A stretch of DNA of 64,000 nucleotides from Gemmataceae bacterium (GCA_022616435.1 JAKEET010000147.1:1-64000), one strand, 5' to 3'. Shown: positions 15,435 to 23,800, counted from the stretch's first letter. The notes: generated by a model from the letters alone, not told the origin. Translations and numbers: made by a program.

Positions 15435-16634
15435 TCACGCCAGGTCGCGATCTTCAAACAAGATCAACCCGAACAGCAGGGCGACCGCGGTGTACGTGAG
15501 ACCATACAGGGCCACGTGCGCCGTGTAGGCGGCGTAGCTATCCAGCGGCAGCGGCACGTCGCGGATGACTGCGGTCCCCACGTCGAACAGGTCGAGTCCC
15601 GGCAACACCACGTCGAACAGCTGGGCCATGAACGAAACCAGCACGTTGCCGCCCGCGGACACTTCCTTCATGATCGACGTCAAATGCCCCAGGAAGTAGA
15701 GCACCAGGCACGCGGTGACATTGACCACCATCGGCACGCGCGTGGCCAGCGCGACCGCCGCCGCCACCAGCACCATCACCTGGCAGAAACCGATGATCAG
15801 CCCCGGCATGGTCTCACCGGCGTCGTTGACCCAGAAGCCGATGCCTTTGAGCAGATCGGCGTTCAGGCTCTGGGGAAAGACGCGGTCGGCCCCCTCCAGG
15901 ACCCACGCCGGATCGGGCGGCGGCTCGACGCCGAACCCCGGGTCCCAGGTGTTCTTGAAGAGCACGATCCAGATGAGCAGCCAGCCGAGCAGCGCCGTCA
16001 TGGCGGCGGTCGCCCCGGCGATGCCGACGAACTTGCCCAGCAAGAACTGCCGCCGCGAGATCGGCTTGCTCATCAGCGTCACGGCGGTGCGGCCCTCGAT
16101 CTCATCGTGCACCGACATGCTCGCCACCATGACGCCGAACAGGGCCGGAAACAGCATCGCGAAGGCGTAGCACAGCTCCTTGACCATCTTGGCGTCCTCG
16201 CCGAACGTGAAGTACGGCACCACCGGCGCCACCGCCATCATGAAGCTCGCCGCCAGCAGCAACAGCCAGAACATCGGTTGCCGCAAGCCTTCGCGGAAGG
16301 CGGCGAAGGCGACTGCGGCCCCCTTGGGCCAGATGGTCAAGAGCAGCGCCAGGGCGCCGACGAACAAGTCGGCGCCGAGCTGCAGATGGAGAACGGAGGC
16401 GTAGAACCGGCCCCAGCGACGGAGGGTGGTCGGATCGCCGCTGTCGTGCAGGAAATACGCGGCGACCAGGCCGAGGCCCACCGCGATGCCGGCGCCCTGA
16501 AGCCAGAACATCGGCTCGCGAAACCGCTGGCGGCTCCGCGTGCCCAGGGCGTACAGCCACGGCAGCACGGCCAATCCCTGCACGGCAACGAGGACCGTGC
16601 AAAAGCTGAACATGCCGAGGAAGGTTTCGCTCAT
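15435..16634 (-). CDS. ABC-2 type transporter permease
   Basis: A 399-residue integral membrane protein with about eight hydrophobic segments. The central stretch (FALFGVMVASMSVHDEIEGR-like, then TAVTLMSKPISRRQFLLGKF) is typical of ABC-2 permeases, in which EGRTxxxLLSKPxSRxxxLxGK follows a membrane helix. Substrate unknown. The cognate ATPase is not adjacent. The start at ATG 16634 (MSETFLGMF) was preferred to one 23 codons further upstream that would overlap the acylphosphatase end. It is third in a minus-strand group after NAD kinase and acylphosphatase. Confidence 0.78.
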   Translation of the reverse strand: MSETFLGMFSFCTVLVAVQGLAVLPWLYALGTRSRQRFREPMFWLQGAGIAVGLGLVAAYFLHDSGDPTTLRRWGRFYASVLHLQLGADLFVGALALLLTIWPKGAAVAFAAFREGLRQPMFWLLLLAASFMMAVAPVVPYFTFGEDAKMVKELCYAFAMLFPALFGVMVASMSVHDEIEGRTAVTLMSKPISRRQFLLGKFVGIAGATAAMTALLGWLLIWIVLFKNTWDPGFGVEPPPDPAWVLEGADRVFPQSLNADLLKGIGFWVNDAGETMPGLIIGFCQVMVLVAAAVALATRVPMVVNVTACLVLYFLGHLTSIMKEVSAGGNVLVSFMAQLFDVVLPGLDLFDVGTAVIRDVPLPLDSYAAYTAHVALYGLTYTAVALLFGLILFEDRDLA

Positions 16635-16677
16635 GAAATGGTCTGCATCCTTTTCCCGTGTCCCTTGTCGAGCAGCG

Positions 16678-16947
16678 TCACACCCGGATGTCGAACGATG
16701 CAAAGCCCGCGGCCGCCATGTCCCGCACTTCCTGGGTTTCGATGTAACCCGTCATGCGCCGGGCCAGCGCCTCCAGAAAGCGGTCCACTTCGGCCGCATC
16801 TCCCTCGGCGACCAGCTCCACGCGGCCGTCCGGCAAGTTCTTCACGTAACCGCCGACCGCAAAGCGCTGGGCCACGCCATGGGCGGTGTAGCGAAAGCCC
16901 ACCCCCTGGACACGGCCCTGATACAACACCCGCTTGGCGACGGTCAT
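16678..16947 (-). CDS. acyP: Acylphosphatase
   Basis: An 89-residue protein of normal acylphosphatase length. The phosphate-binding loop GRVQGVGFRYTA (about residues 11-22, catalytic Arg19) and the paired GYVKNLPDGRVELVAEGD with the catalytic Asn are both present. The family hydrolyses acyl phosphates such as acetyl phosphate and 1,3-bisphosphoglycerate in the cytoplasm. It lies between NAD kinase and the ABC permease in the same direction. Confidence 0.92.
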   Translation of the reverse strand: MTVAKRVLYQGRVQGVGFRYTAHGVAQRFAVGGYVKNLPDGRVELVAEGDAAEVDRFLEALARRMTGYIETQEVRDMAAAGFASFDIRV

Positions 16948-16990
16948 GGGCGTTGGTCCGCACGACTACATATCTACGCGGCCGGGGCGG

Positions 16991-17830
16991 TCACGGTTCG
17001 CCGCGGAAGCTCGGCGGCAGGCCCCAGCGGAGCTTGTCCCGCAAGGTTTGATAATAGCTGCGGCCCGGCACCTTGACCAAGCCGAACGACACAGGCGCCT
17101 TGCGAATGACGACCTGCCGGCCGACGCCGAGCGGCACCGACTCCTGCCCGTCGACGACGACCATGGCCTCCTTGGCGTCGCCCAGGCGCACGGTGTAGAC
17201 CTTGTCCGCGGATTCGACGATGGGCCGGTAGGTCAACGTGTGGGCGCAGATCGGCGTGATCACAAAGGCCGGCAGCTCCTGGGCGAGGATGGGCCCGCCG
17301 GCCGACAGGTTGTGGGCGGTGGAGCCGATCGGCGAGCTGATGATCAGGCCGTCGCCGCTGAAGCGGGCCACGGGGACGCCGTCGACCTCCAGCTCCAGGT
17401 CGAGGATGGGAAACGGCGGCATGGTGTGGACGGCGACTTCGTTCAGCCCCAGGAACGTCTGTTGGCCGTGCTGATGGTGGACGAGGCACTCGAACATCAA
17501 ATGGTGGGTGACGCGATAGTGGCCGCGCGCCACCTCCAGGAAGCAGGCCTGGAAGTCCTCGGGGTGAATGTCGGCGAGGAAGCCCAGCCGGCCGAGGTTG
17601 ACGCCCAGGACCGGGACCTGGCGGTAACCCATCTGCCGGGCGGCGCGGAGGATGGCGCCGTCGCCGCCGAAGACCAGGGCGATGTCGGCGGCCTCGACCT
17701 TGGTCAAGTCGCTTTCCTGGCGCAGGTCCACGGCAAGCACGCTGGCCTGGGACTGGAGCCAGGGGAGCCAGCGTTCGACCTCCTCGCGCACGCCGGGGCG
17801 CTGCGCGTTGCCTAGGACGAGGATGTTCAC
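16991..17830 (-). CDS. nadK: NAD kinase
   Basis: A 279-residue NAD kinase, which phosphorylates NAD to NADP in the cytoplasm. The catalytic GGDG motif (VFGGDGAILRA, about residues 54-64), the LGRLGFLAD segment, the GLNEV strand and the glycine-rich SGDGLIISSPIGSTAHNLSA loop are all present. GTG at 17830 is the preferred start because it is preceded on the minus strand by GAGGAG and begins NILVLGNAQRP; the longer frame to 17878 runs into a tandem repeat. It leads a group with acylphosphatase. Confidence 0.93.
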   Translation of the reverse strand: MNILVLGNAQRPGVREEVERWLPWLQSQASVLAVDLRQESDLTKVEAADIALVFGGDGAILRAARQMGYRQVPVLGVNLGRLGFLADIHPEDFQACFLEVARGHYRVTHHLMFECLVHHQHGQQTFLGLNEVAVHTMPPFPILDLELEVDGVPVARFSGDGLIISSPIGSTAHNLSAGGPILAQELPAFVITPICAHTLTYRPIVESADKVYTVRLGDAKEAMVVVDGQESVPLGVGRQVVIRKAPVSFGLVKVPGRSYYQTLRDKLRWGLPPSFRGEP

Positions 17831-17866
17831 CGCGGCTCCTCGGATCGGGCGAGCCAGGGTCGGGTG

Positions 17867-17922
17867 AGCCAGGGTCAACCAGCCAGGGTCAACCAGCCAG
17901 GGTCAACCAGCCAGGGTCAACC
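17867..17922. repeat. 14-base tandem repeat upstream of nadK (AGCCAGGGTCAACC x4)
   Basis: Four perfect consecutive 14-base units, flanked by two degenerate units (about 17852-17866 and 17923-17932). The tract starts 37 bases upstream of the GTG start of NAD kinase. It has no spacers, so it is not a CRISPR array. Confidence 0.92.
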
Positions 17923-17978
17923 AGCCAGGCTCGACACGATTCAGTTTAGCCGCGGCAGCGGATGCGAAAAGGCGTGTC

Positions 17979-18299
17979 TTACTCAACCTTGATGGGATAG
18001 CTGACCATCCGAAGCTCGATTTGCTTGAGCCGTTTTCGCCATTTCTCTTGAAAACTCTTGAGCCACTTCCGGTTTCGGCTGGTATCTGCGACGTCCACAA
18101 TGAGGCGCGTGGAAATGTCTCGATAAACCTTGGTTTGAAATCGCCAGCGACCTTCCAGTCGGTGCCGTTCGAAACTAACCGCCCCGAACCGTTCGATAAT
18201 CTCATTGAGTGCTTCGCCCAGCCACGCGTTTGGGACGGCCGTGCCGTCGTTGAACCGACGCGGCAGCAGCAGTTCGTAGCGCCGCCACTTGCTTGTCAT
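17979..18299 (-). CDS. Conserved hypothetical protein (MTSKWRRYELLLP-type)
   Basis: A 106-residue soluble protein starting MTSKWRRYELLLPRRFNDGT, with a FGAVSFERHRLEGRWRFQ beta segment, VYRDISTRLIVDVADT and a C-terminal helix ending in YPIKVE. The pattern (a small protein that begins with KWRRYELLLPxRFNDG) is conserved in many phyla but has no assigned function as far as I know. The first 98 bases overlap the preceding small gene in another frame. No signal peptide is visible. Confidence 0.7.
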   Translation of the reverse strand: MTSKWRRYELLLPRRFNDGTAVPNAWLGEALNEIIERFGAVSFERHRLEGRWRFQTKVYRDISTRLIVDVADTSRNRKWLKSFQEKWRKRLKQIELRMVSYPIKVE

Positions 18300-18468
18300 T
18301 GGCTTTGCCCCGCACCGTGAACACAAAATTCTGCTCGGCCAATGCTGCCAAAGCGTCTTCAGGCACGATATGCTCGCCGGATTTCAGGACCGTGCCTGAG
18401 AAGCGGCCCAAGAGGAATCCCAGAGCCTCTTTCTGCGTTTGCCGATCGGGAAAGGTGATGATGACCAT
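18202..18468 (-). CDS. Hypothetical small protein, overlapping its downstream neighbour
   Basis: An 88-residue protein starting MVIITFPDRQTQKEALGFLL, with a conserved-looking GRFSGTVLKSGEHIVPEDAL and a basic C-terminal tail. On the minus strand GGGAGGAG lies just before the ATG at 18468, a good ribosome site. Its last 98 bases overlap the start of the MTSKWRRYELLLP gene. The tail (from about residue 70) is Arg-rich and may be a poorly conserved extension produced by loss of an earlier stop. Function unknown; the two genes look like a functional pair. Confidence 0.62.
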   Translation of the reverse strand: MVIITFPDRQTQKEALGFLLGRFSGTVLKSGEHIVPEDALAALAEQNFVFTVRGKANDKQVAALRTAAAASVQRRHGRPKRVAGRSTQ

Positions 18469-18525
18469 GCTGCTCCTCCCACGACCGATTGTAGCCGACT
18501 TGCCAACCGCGTGCATCGTCGAAAC

Positions 18526-19608
18526 TCATTCCTGCCCGTTCTTCATCTTGCGGAACGGGTGCTCGATCGACATGTACGCGACTACGCCGATGTCGGGGGT
18601 GTCGCGCGTCAGGCCGACCGGCACGGCCACGCCCAGCACCCATTCCATCGGATCCTGGATCACGGCGAAGCGCACGCCCGGGCTGATCAGGACCTGCGTG
18701 GAGGAGACACGCGAGCCAAGCTCGTCGATGTCCTCGCTCCACACCGCCAACGCTTCCACGAAGAAATGCAGGTCGGCCTTGGGCTTCCAGAAGGCGCTCA
18801 CGCCCAGGTTGGCGGCGCGCAGGTCGTGCTCCGGCGACAGGGTTTCAAACCCGAGCACCAGGGGCACGACGCCCGCGGTCGGCACCGATACGTCCGGGGT
18901 GTACGTGAAGCCGGCGTTGAAGTGGTAGTCAAACTTCTCGGCATAACGGCTGATCGGCAGGTTGAACTGGTAGCCGACCTCGCCGGTCCCACTGCCGAGC
19001 CGCTTGTCGCCGGTCGGGAGGATCAGGCTGGCCCGCGGCGAGCACCACAGGAAATCGTCGTTGGCCAGGAGCTGATAGCGGTAGTTGATGAACGTATCGC
19101 CGACGTCGCCCTGCTGCGACGCCGCGCCGAAATCGGGGTCCTCGAACGCGGTCAGGTACTGGGCGGTGAAAGAGAACTGGTGCTTCTGCGATCCGACGGG
19201 CAATTCCATGGTGTACGACATCGCGAAGTCACGCGTGTGCGCCTGATCGGCCCGGTCCCAGAACTGGAACCAGTTGAAGACGTGCTGCACGATGCCCGGC
19301 TCCTGGTTCGACGCCTCTTCCACGAAGATGGCGTTGTCGCGGATGTGCTGGGGACCGTTGTCGTTGGCCCCATTGCCGTTGGCTCCGTTGCCGTTCCCAT
19401 TCGCCCCGTTGAGGGCGGCATCCAGCTCCGGAACGCGCGACGGGTGGATGTCCTCGCAAGCCGCCGCGTCGCCGCGGATGGCGGCCGTGAGGGTTGAGAC
19501 GCAGCTAGAACCGCAGCTGCTGTCCACGCACATGGCGCCGTTCCATGCCGCGCAACCCAGGCACGGGAGGAAGGCGAGGCAAGCAAACCAGTGAATCGGG
19601 CGGCGCAT
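18526..19608 (-). CDS. Lipoprotein, outer-membrane channel/transporter-like beta-barrel
   Basis: A 360-residue protein with a lipoprotein-like N-terminus (MRRPIHWFACLAFLPCLGC, Cys19), a low-complexity Gly-Asn tract (residues about 68-86, NGANGNGNGANGNG), then beta-rich alternating sequence such as SYTMELPVGSQKHQFSFTAQ, QFNLPISRYAEKFDYHFNAG and a C-terminal strand region. This resembles the family annotated as transporter or phenol-degradation MetA-like barrels. It diverges from the metal-uptake operon, so the shared 200-base region could control both. Function is inferred only from the barrel-like pattern. Confidence 0.65.
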   Translation of the reverse strand: MRRPIHWFACLAFLPCLGCAAWNGAMCVDSSCGSSCVSTLTAAIRGDAAACEDIHPSRVPELDAALNGANGNGNGANGNGANDNGPQHIRDNAIFVEEASNQEPGIVQHVFNWFQFWDRADQAHTRDFAMSYTMELPVGSQKHQFSFTAQYLTAFEDPDFGAASQQGDVGDTFINYRYQLLANDDFLWCSPRASLILPTGDKRLGSGTGEVGYQFNLPISRYAEKFDYHFNAGFTYTPDVSVPTAGVVPLVLGFETLSPEHDLRAANLGVSAFWKPKADLHFFVEALAVWSEDIDELGSRVSSTQVLISPGVRFAVIQDPMEWVLGVAVPVGLTRDTPDIGVVAYMSIEHPFRKMKNGQE

Positions 19609-19713
19609 GTGCCATCTCCACCGTAAGTTATCCCAACCTTGACGAAAGCGGCGACCTTGCCGACGTTGTCGTATGTATCGGCAATTCCGCCGGCACTTCT
19701 TGTAAGAACCGGA

Positions 19714-19727
19714 TTAGATGCGTCTAA
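19714..19727. promoter_or_regulatory. Candidate metalloregulator operator 1
   Basis: TTAGATGCGTCTAA has palindromic TTAGA/TCTAA arms. It matches the second site at 19781-19794 over WTAGRTKCGYCTAA. The dyad form resembles sites of DtxR/MntR-type regulators, and such a domain is encoded in the last gene of the operon. Confidence 0.5.
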
Positions 19728-19766
19728 ATCGAAAAATCGGCATTGACGGGCCGAGAATTTAGTTAT

Positions 19767-19801
19767 ACCTTATTCTAGATATAGGTTCGCCTAAATAAGG
19801 T
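19767..19801. promoter_or_regulatory. Candidate operator 2, nested palindrome before the metal-uptake operon
   Basis: The inner site ATAGGTTCGCCTAA (19781-19794, TAGG/CCTA arms) is enclosed by perfect 8-base inverted repeats ACCTTATT (19767-19774) and AATAAGGT (19794-19801). It ends 6 bases before the ATG of the solute-binding protein gene, in an AT-rich stretch that stands out from this GC-rich genome. Confidence 0.55.
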
Positions 19802-19807
19802 GCTCCG

Positions 19808-20761
19808 ATGAGAATGACGTACTGCCTTTGCGTTCTTGGTCTCAGTCTCACCCTTCTCGGCTGCAGCTCCAATGACAAACATGAAACCGGACCAAAAGCC
19901 CTGACCGTGCCGAAGAAGCACCAGGGTTCCTACCCCATCAAGGCGGTCGGCACCACGGGGATGGTCGCGGACCTGGTGCGCAACGTGGGCGGCGAGCACG
20001 TGGAGGTGCACCAGCTGCTCGGCGCCGACATCGATCCGCACGTCTACAAGCCGACCGACAAGGACACGAGCCGCCTGGCCGGCGCCGACATCATTTTCTA
20101 CTCGGGGCTGCACCTCGAAGGGAAGATGAGCGAGATGTTCGAACGCATGGCCAGCAAGAACGCGTGCATCGGCGTGGCCGACTTGCTGGATCGCAAGCTG
20201 CTCGCCAAGGACGAGGAGAACGCCTGGGACCCGCACATCTGGTTCGACGTGGCCTTGTGGTCGAAGGCCGCCGGCGTGGTCGGCGAGGCGCTGGCGCTGT
20301 ACGACCCGGCCAACGCAACGACGTACAAGGCCAACCTGGCGCGGTATCAGAAGGAACTCGACGACTTGCACGGGTTCGTCGAGCGGCGCATCGCCGAGAT
20401 CCCGGAGAAGCACCGGGTGCTGATCACATCGCACGACGCGTTCCGATACTTCGGCCGCGCCTACAAGATCGAGGTCCACGGCATCCAGGGCATCAGCACG
20501 GACGTGGAGGCCAGCGTCGCCGACATCACCCGGCTGGTCAACTTCATCGTCGAACGCAAGGTCAGGGCGGTGTTCGTGGAGACGAGCGTGAATCCACGCA
20601 ACATGGATGCGCTCATCGAAGGCTGCGCCAAGAAAGGCCACCAGGTGGCGCGCGGCGGCACGCTGTTCTCCGACGCGATGGGGGAGGAAGGGACGCCGGA
20701 AGGCACTTACGCCGGCATGATCCGGCACAATGTGAATACGGTGGTGACTGCGCTGAAGTGA
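19808..20761 (+). CDS. Mn/Fe ABC transporter substrate-binding lipoprotein (TroA/YtgA/MntA type)
   Basis: A 317-residue cluster A-I metal-binding lipoprotein (lipobox LLGCS, Cys near residue 19). The four expected metal ligands are present in order: H78 (DIDPHVYKP), H143 (DPHIWFD), E258 (VFVETSVNP) and D289 (FSDAMG). His-His-Glu-Asp is the ligand set of Mn/Fe binders such as PsaA, while Zn binders (ZnuA, TroA) use a third His, and the His-rich loop of ZnuA is absent. It should capture Mn(II) or Fe(II) outside the cytoplasmic membrane and pass it to the permeases encoded downstream. It leads a four-gene operon and lies behind two candidate operators. Confidence 0.9.
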   Translation: MRMTYCLCVLGLSLTLLGCSSNDKHETGPKALTVPKKHQGSYPIKAVGTTGMVADLVRNVGGEHVEVHQLLGADIDPHVYKPTDKDTSRLAGADIIFYSGLHLEGKMSEMFERMASKNACIGVADLLDRKLLAKDEENAWDPHIWFDVALWSKAAGVVGEALALYDPANATTYKANLARYQKELDDLHGFVERRIAEIPEKHRVLITSHDAFRYFGRAYKIEVHGIQGISTDVEASVADITRLVNFIVERKVRAVFVETSVNPRNMDALIEGCAKKGHQVARGGTLFSDAMGEEGTPEGTYAGMIRHNVNTVVTALK

Positions 20762-20770
20762 TCGGGCCCG

Positions 20771-20799
20771 ATGGGACCTTTAGGACCCATGGGACTCAT
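20771..20799. repeat. GGGAC-rich short repeat before the ATPase gene
   Basis: ATGGGACC, TAGGACCCATGGGACTCAT: clustered GGGACC/GGACCC and ATGGGAC motifs with partial inverted symmetry. An in-frame ATG at 20771 lies here, but the ABC ATPase more likely starts at 20819. Confidence 0.4.
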
Positions 20800-20818
20800 A
20801 CGACCGATTGGTTTTCTC

Positions 20819-21586
20819 ATGCCTCCACCGATCCTCGATGTTCACGACGTCACGGTCGCCTACCACCGTAAGCCGGTGCTGTGGGACGTCGATCTGACCG
20901 TGACCAAGCCGAGCCTGGTGGGCATCGTCGGCCCCAACGGCGCCGGCAAGAGCACGCTCATCAAGGCCATCCTTGGCCTGGTCCCCCTGGTCAGCGGTTC
21001 GGTGCACGTGTTCGGCCAGCCGGTCAGCCAGGAACGGCGGCGGATCGGTTACGTGCCGCAGCGCGAGAGCGTCGATTGGGACTTTCCGGTCAACGTGCTC
21101 GACGTGGTGCTGATGGGGACCTACGGCCGGCTCGGCTGGTTCCGGCGGCCCGGCGCCAGGGAAAAAGCCTGGGCCCACGAATGCCTGGCCGAGGTCGGCA
21201 TGGCCGACCTGGCCCGGCAGCAGATCGGCCAGCTCTCCGGCGGCCAGCAGCAACGCACCTTCCTGGCCCGCGCTCTGGCCCAGCAAGCCGACCTCTACTT
21301 CATGGACGAGCCGTTCGCCGGCGTGGACGCCGCCACCGAGCGGGCCATCGCCACGCTCTTGCGGCAACTGCGCCGCGACGGCAAGACCCTGTTCGTCGTC
21401 CACCACGACCTGCGCACCGTCCCGAGCTACTTCGATCACGTGATTCTCCTCAACGTCCGCCTGGTCGCCAGCGGACCGACGCCGCTGGTGTTCACCGAGG
21501 ACAACCTCCGCAAGACCTACGGCGGCCGTCTCGCCATCCTGGAGACCATGGGCCAGGCGCTCAGCCAGGAGGAGCGGACCGCATGA
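20819..21586 (+). CDS. Mn/Fe ABC transporter ATP-binding protein (TroB/YtgB type)
   Basis: A 255-residue ABC ATPase with Walker [10 protein letters not shown] (about residues 38-46), Q-loop [11 protein letters not shown] (the VDWDFP signature of the metal-uptake subfamily), signature LSGGQ, Walker B LYFMDEPF and the H-loop VVHHD. It energises uptake of Mn or Fe through the two permeases. ATG 20819 ([11 protein letters not shown]) is preferred over 20771, which would read through a repeat. Its stop overlaps the permease start (ATGA). Confidence 0.93.
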   Translation: MPPPILDVHDVTVAYHRKPVLWDVDLTVTKPSLVGIVGPNGAGKSTLIKAILGLVPLVSGSVHVFGQPVSQERRRIGYVPQRESVDWDFPVNVLDVVLMGTYGRLGWFRRPGAREKAWAHECLAEVGMADLARQQIGQLSGGQQQRTFLARALAQQADLYFMDEPFAGVDAATERAIATLLRQLRRDGKTLFVVHHDLRTVPSYFDHVILLNVRLVASGPTPLVFTEDNLRKTYGGRLAILETMGQALSQEERTA

Positions 21587-22497
21587 TCATCGGCATGATG
21601 TTCGGGCTGGAGTACAACGAAGCGTTGGTGCTGTACGGCGCCAGCCTGCTCGGGGCGGCGGCGGGCGTCATCGGCTGCTTCGCGGTGCTGCGGGGGCGGG
21701 CCCTCACCGGCGACGCGCTGGCCCATGCCGCCTTGCCGGGCTTGTGCGTGGCGTTCCTCTGGTACGGCGCCCTGAGCATGCCGGCCCTCCTTGCCGGCGC
21801 GGCCGTTTCCGGCGTGCTCGGCATCGGCGTCATCACCGCCCTCAGGCGCTGGACGCGCATCAAGGAAGACGCCGCCATCGCCATCGTGCTCAGCGTGTTC
21901 ACCGGCGCCGGCGTCGTCCTGCTCAGCGTGATTCAGAATCAGCGGGCCAGCGGCCAGGCCGGGCTGCAGGGCTTCATCTTCGGATCCACCGCCAGCATGA
22001 ACTTCCAGGACGTGATGCTGATCACCGGCCTGGCGCTCGTGGCCCTGATGGTCGTGACCGCCGCGTTCAAGGAATTCAAGCTGGTCAGCTTCGACGCCGC
22101 CTTTGCCCGCGCCCAGGGCTGGCCGGCCTTCGCGATCGACTTCACCCTCATGCTGCTGATCGTCGTCGCGATCGTCATCGGTCTGCCCGCCGCCGGCGTG
22201 CTGCTCATGGCGGCCTTGCTGGTGGTCCCCGGCGCCGCCGCCCGGTTCTGGACCGATCGCCTGCACGTGATGCTGATCCTGGCCGGCCTGTTCGGCGCGG
22301 CGGCGGGCCTGACGGGCGCCGGCGTGACCATCACCATCGCCATCCCGACCGGCCCCGTGATCATCCTGGCGGCCGCGACGATCTTCGTGATCTCCATGCT
22401 GTTCGCCCCGCGCCGCGGCTTGATCGCCCGCCAGCGCGAGGACCGGCAGTTGCGGCAGCGGTTGACGTTGCCCAACGTAGTGACTGGTGAGTCGTGA
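21583..22497 (+). CDS. Metal ABC transporter permease, first subunit
   Basis: A 304-residue permease of the zinc/manganese ABC-3 family with about eight membrane helices. Family features are [20 protein letters not shown] at the start, [16 protein letters not shown] (cytoplasmic coupling loop) and the late helix [20 protein letters not shown]. It forms the membrane channel together with the second permease. The start overlaps the ATPase stop (ATGA) and its stop overlaps the next start (GTGA), so the operon is translationally coupled. Confidence 0.92.
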   Translation: MIIGMMFGLEYNEALVLYGASLLGAAAGVIGCFAVLRGRALTGDALAHAALPGLCVAFLWYGALSMPALLAGAAVSGVLGIGVITALRRWTRIKEDAAIAIVLSVFTGAGVVLLSVIQNQRASGQAGLQGFIFGSTASMNFQDVMLITGLALVALMVVTAAFKEFKLVSFDAAFARAQGWPAFAIDFTLMLLIVVAIVIGLPAAGVLLMAALLVVPGAAARFWTDRLHVMLILAGLFGAAAGLTGAGVTITIAIPTGPVIILAAATIFVISMLFAPRRGLIARQREDRQLRQRLTLPNVVTGES

Positions 22498-23795
22498 CCG
22501 AAGCCGACGCCTACCGAATTGTCTGGACCATCGTCGTCGGATCGCTGGGCGCGACGGCGTGTGCGCTCCTGGGCTGTTTCCTGATCCTCAAACGTCTCAG
22601 CATGCTCGGCGACGCCATCAGTCACGGCGTGCTCCCCGGCATCGCCCTCGCGGTGCTCGTGAGCGGCCAGGTCGGCGGCGTCGCCATGATCATCGGGGCC
22701 ATGCTGTTCGGGGTCCTCACGGTCGTGCTCACCGAATGGCTGAGCACGGCGGGCAATGTGAGCGAGGACGCCAGCCTGGGCGTGGTGTTCACCAGCCTGT
22801 TTGCCGCCGGGGTCGTGATCATCGCGGTGTTCCTGCCCCGCGCGCACATCGACACCGACTGCGTCCTGTACGGCAACTTCACGAACGTGCCGCTGGACAC
22901 CTTCACCTGGTCGGACAGCGCCACGGGAATCTGGAGCGAGATCCCGCGGGCGGCGCCGCCGATGCTCGCGTCGCTGGCCCTGACCGTCGGCTTCATCGCG
23001 CTCTTCTGGAAAGAGCTGAAGCTGGCTGCCTTCGACGCCGCTCTGGCGTCGGCGATGGGCTTCTCGGCCGCCCTGCTCCATTACCTGTTCGTCGCCCTCG
23101 TGGCCGCGTGCTCGGTCACCACGTTCGAGGCGATGGGTTCGATCCTCGTCCTGGCGATGCTGGTCGTGCCGCCGGCCACGGCGCACCTTCTCACCGATCG
23201 GCTGTGGGCGATGCTCGTCTGGGCGGCGGGGCTGGCGGTCAGCTCCGCGACGTTCGGCTACGCGCTCGCTTCCCAGTGGGTGTTCAACACCAACGTCGCC
23301 GGCATGATCGCGACCGTCGCCGGCACTCAGTTCGCCCTGGCCGTGGTGCTGGCGCCGCGGCACGGCATCCTCGTCCGCTTCCTGCGGCAGTGGCGGCTGG
23401 CGCTGCGGATCGCCGGCGAAGAAATCCTGGGCAGCCTCTATCGCCACGAGGAAGCCGGCCGGGTCGGCGCCGCCGTATCGCTCCACGAACACCGCCTGTC
23501 ACCCTGGATCGTGGCGCTGGCCTTCGCTCGATTGCGGCGTCGCGGCTGGATCGAACGGCTCAACGGCGGCTGGCGCTTGACGGCCGCGGGCAAGCACGAA
23601 GCCCTGTCGGTGGTCCGCTCGCATCGTCTCTGGGAAACATTCCTGGGCAAGGAGTTTGAATTGCCGATCGACCACCTGCACGCGCCGGCGGCGCGGATGG
23701 AGCACTTCATCGGTCCGCAGATGCAGGAAGAGCTGGCCGCGCAACTTCAAGAGCCGCACCTCGATCCGCACGGCAAGCAGATCCCGTCGCCGTGA
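22494..23795 (+). CDS. Metal ABC transporter permease fused to a DtxR/MntR-type regulator (YtgCR-like)
   Basis: A 433-residue fusion. Residues 1-290 are an ABC-3 metal permease (LGCFLILKRLSMLGDAISHG; VLAMLVVPPATAHLLTDR; about eight helices). Residues about 308-433 are a metalloregulator: a winged-helix part (HRLSPWIVALAFARLRRRGW, WRLTAAGKHEA) and the metal-binding dimerisation part HRLWETFLGKEF...HAPAARMEHF...DPHGKQIP. His377, Glu381, His396, Glu403 and His404 have exactly the spacing of DtxR His79, Glu83, His98, Glu105 and His106; Ala400 replaces Cys102. No SH3-like third domain is present. Chlamydial YtgCR has the same fusion and is cleaved to a free repressor of its own operon. The GTG start overlaps the previous stop. 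A palindromic element follows the stop. Confidence 0.9.
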   Translation: MTEADAYRIVWTIVVGSLGATACALLGCFLILKRLSMLGDAISHGVLPGIALAVLVSGQVGGVAMIIGAMLFGVLTVVLTEWLSTAGNVSEDASLGVVFTSLFAAGVVIIAVFLPRAHIDTDCVLYGNFTNVPLDTFTWSDSATGIWSEIPRAAPPMLASLALTVGFIALFWKELKLAAFDAALASAMGFSAALLHYLFVALVAACSVTTFEAMGSILVLAMLVVPPATAHLLTDRLWAMLVWAAGLAVSSATFGYALASQWVFNTNVAGMIATVAGTQFALAVVLAPRHGILVRFLRQWRLALRIAGEEILGSLYRHEEAGRVGAAVSLHEHRLSPWIVALAFARLRRRGWIERLNGGWRLTAAGKHEALSVVRSHRLWETFLGKEFELPIDHLHAPAARMEHFIGPQMQEELAAQLQEPHLDPHGKQIPSP

Positions 23796-23800
23796 AGTTT

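Noticed and set aside
15516-17051. 511-codon open frame on the plus strand
   Set aside because: It runs antisense across the ABC permease and acylphosphatase genes and has His/Gln/Arg-rich composition.
17867-17922. CRISPR array
   Set aside because: The units are contiguous 14-mers with no spacers, and no cas genes are near.
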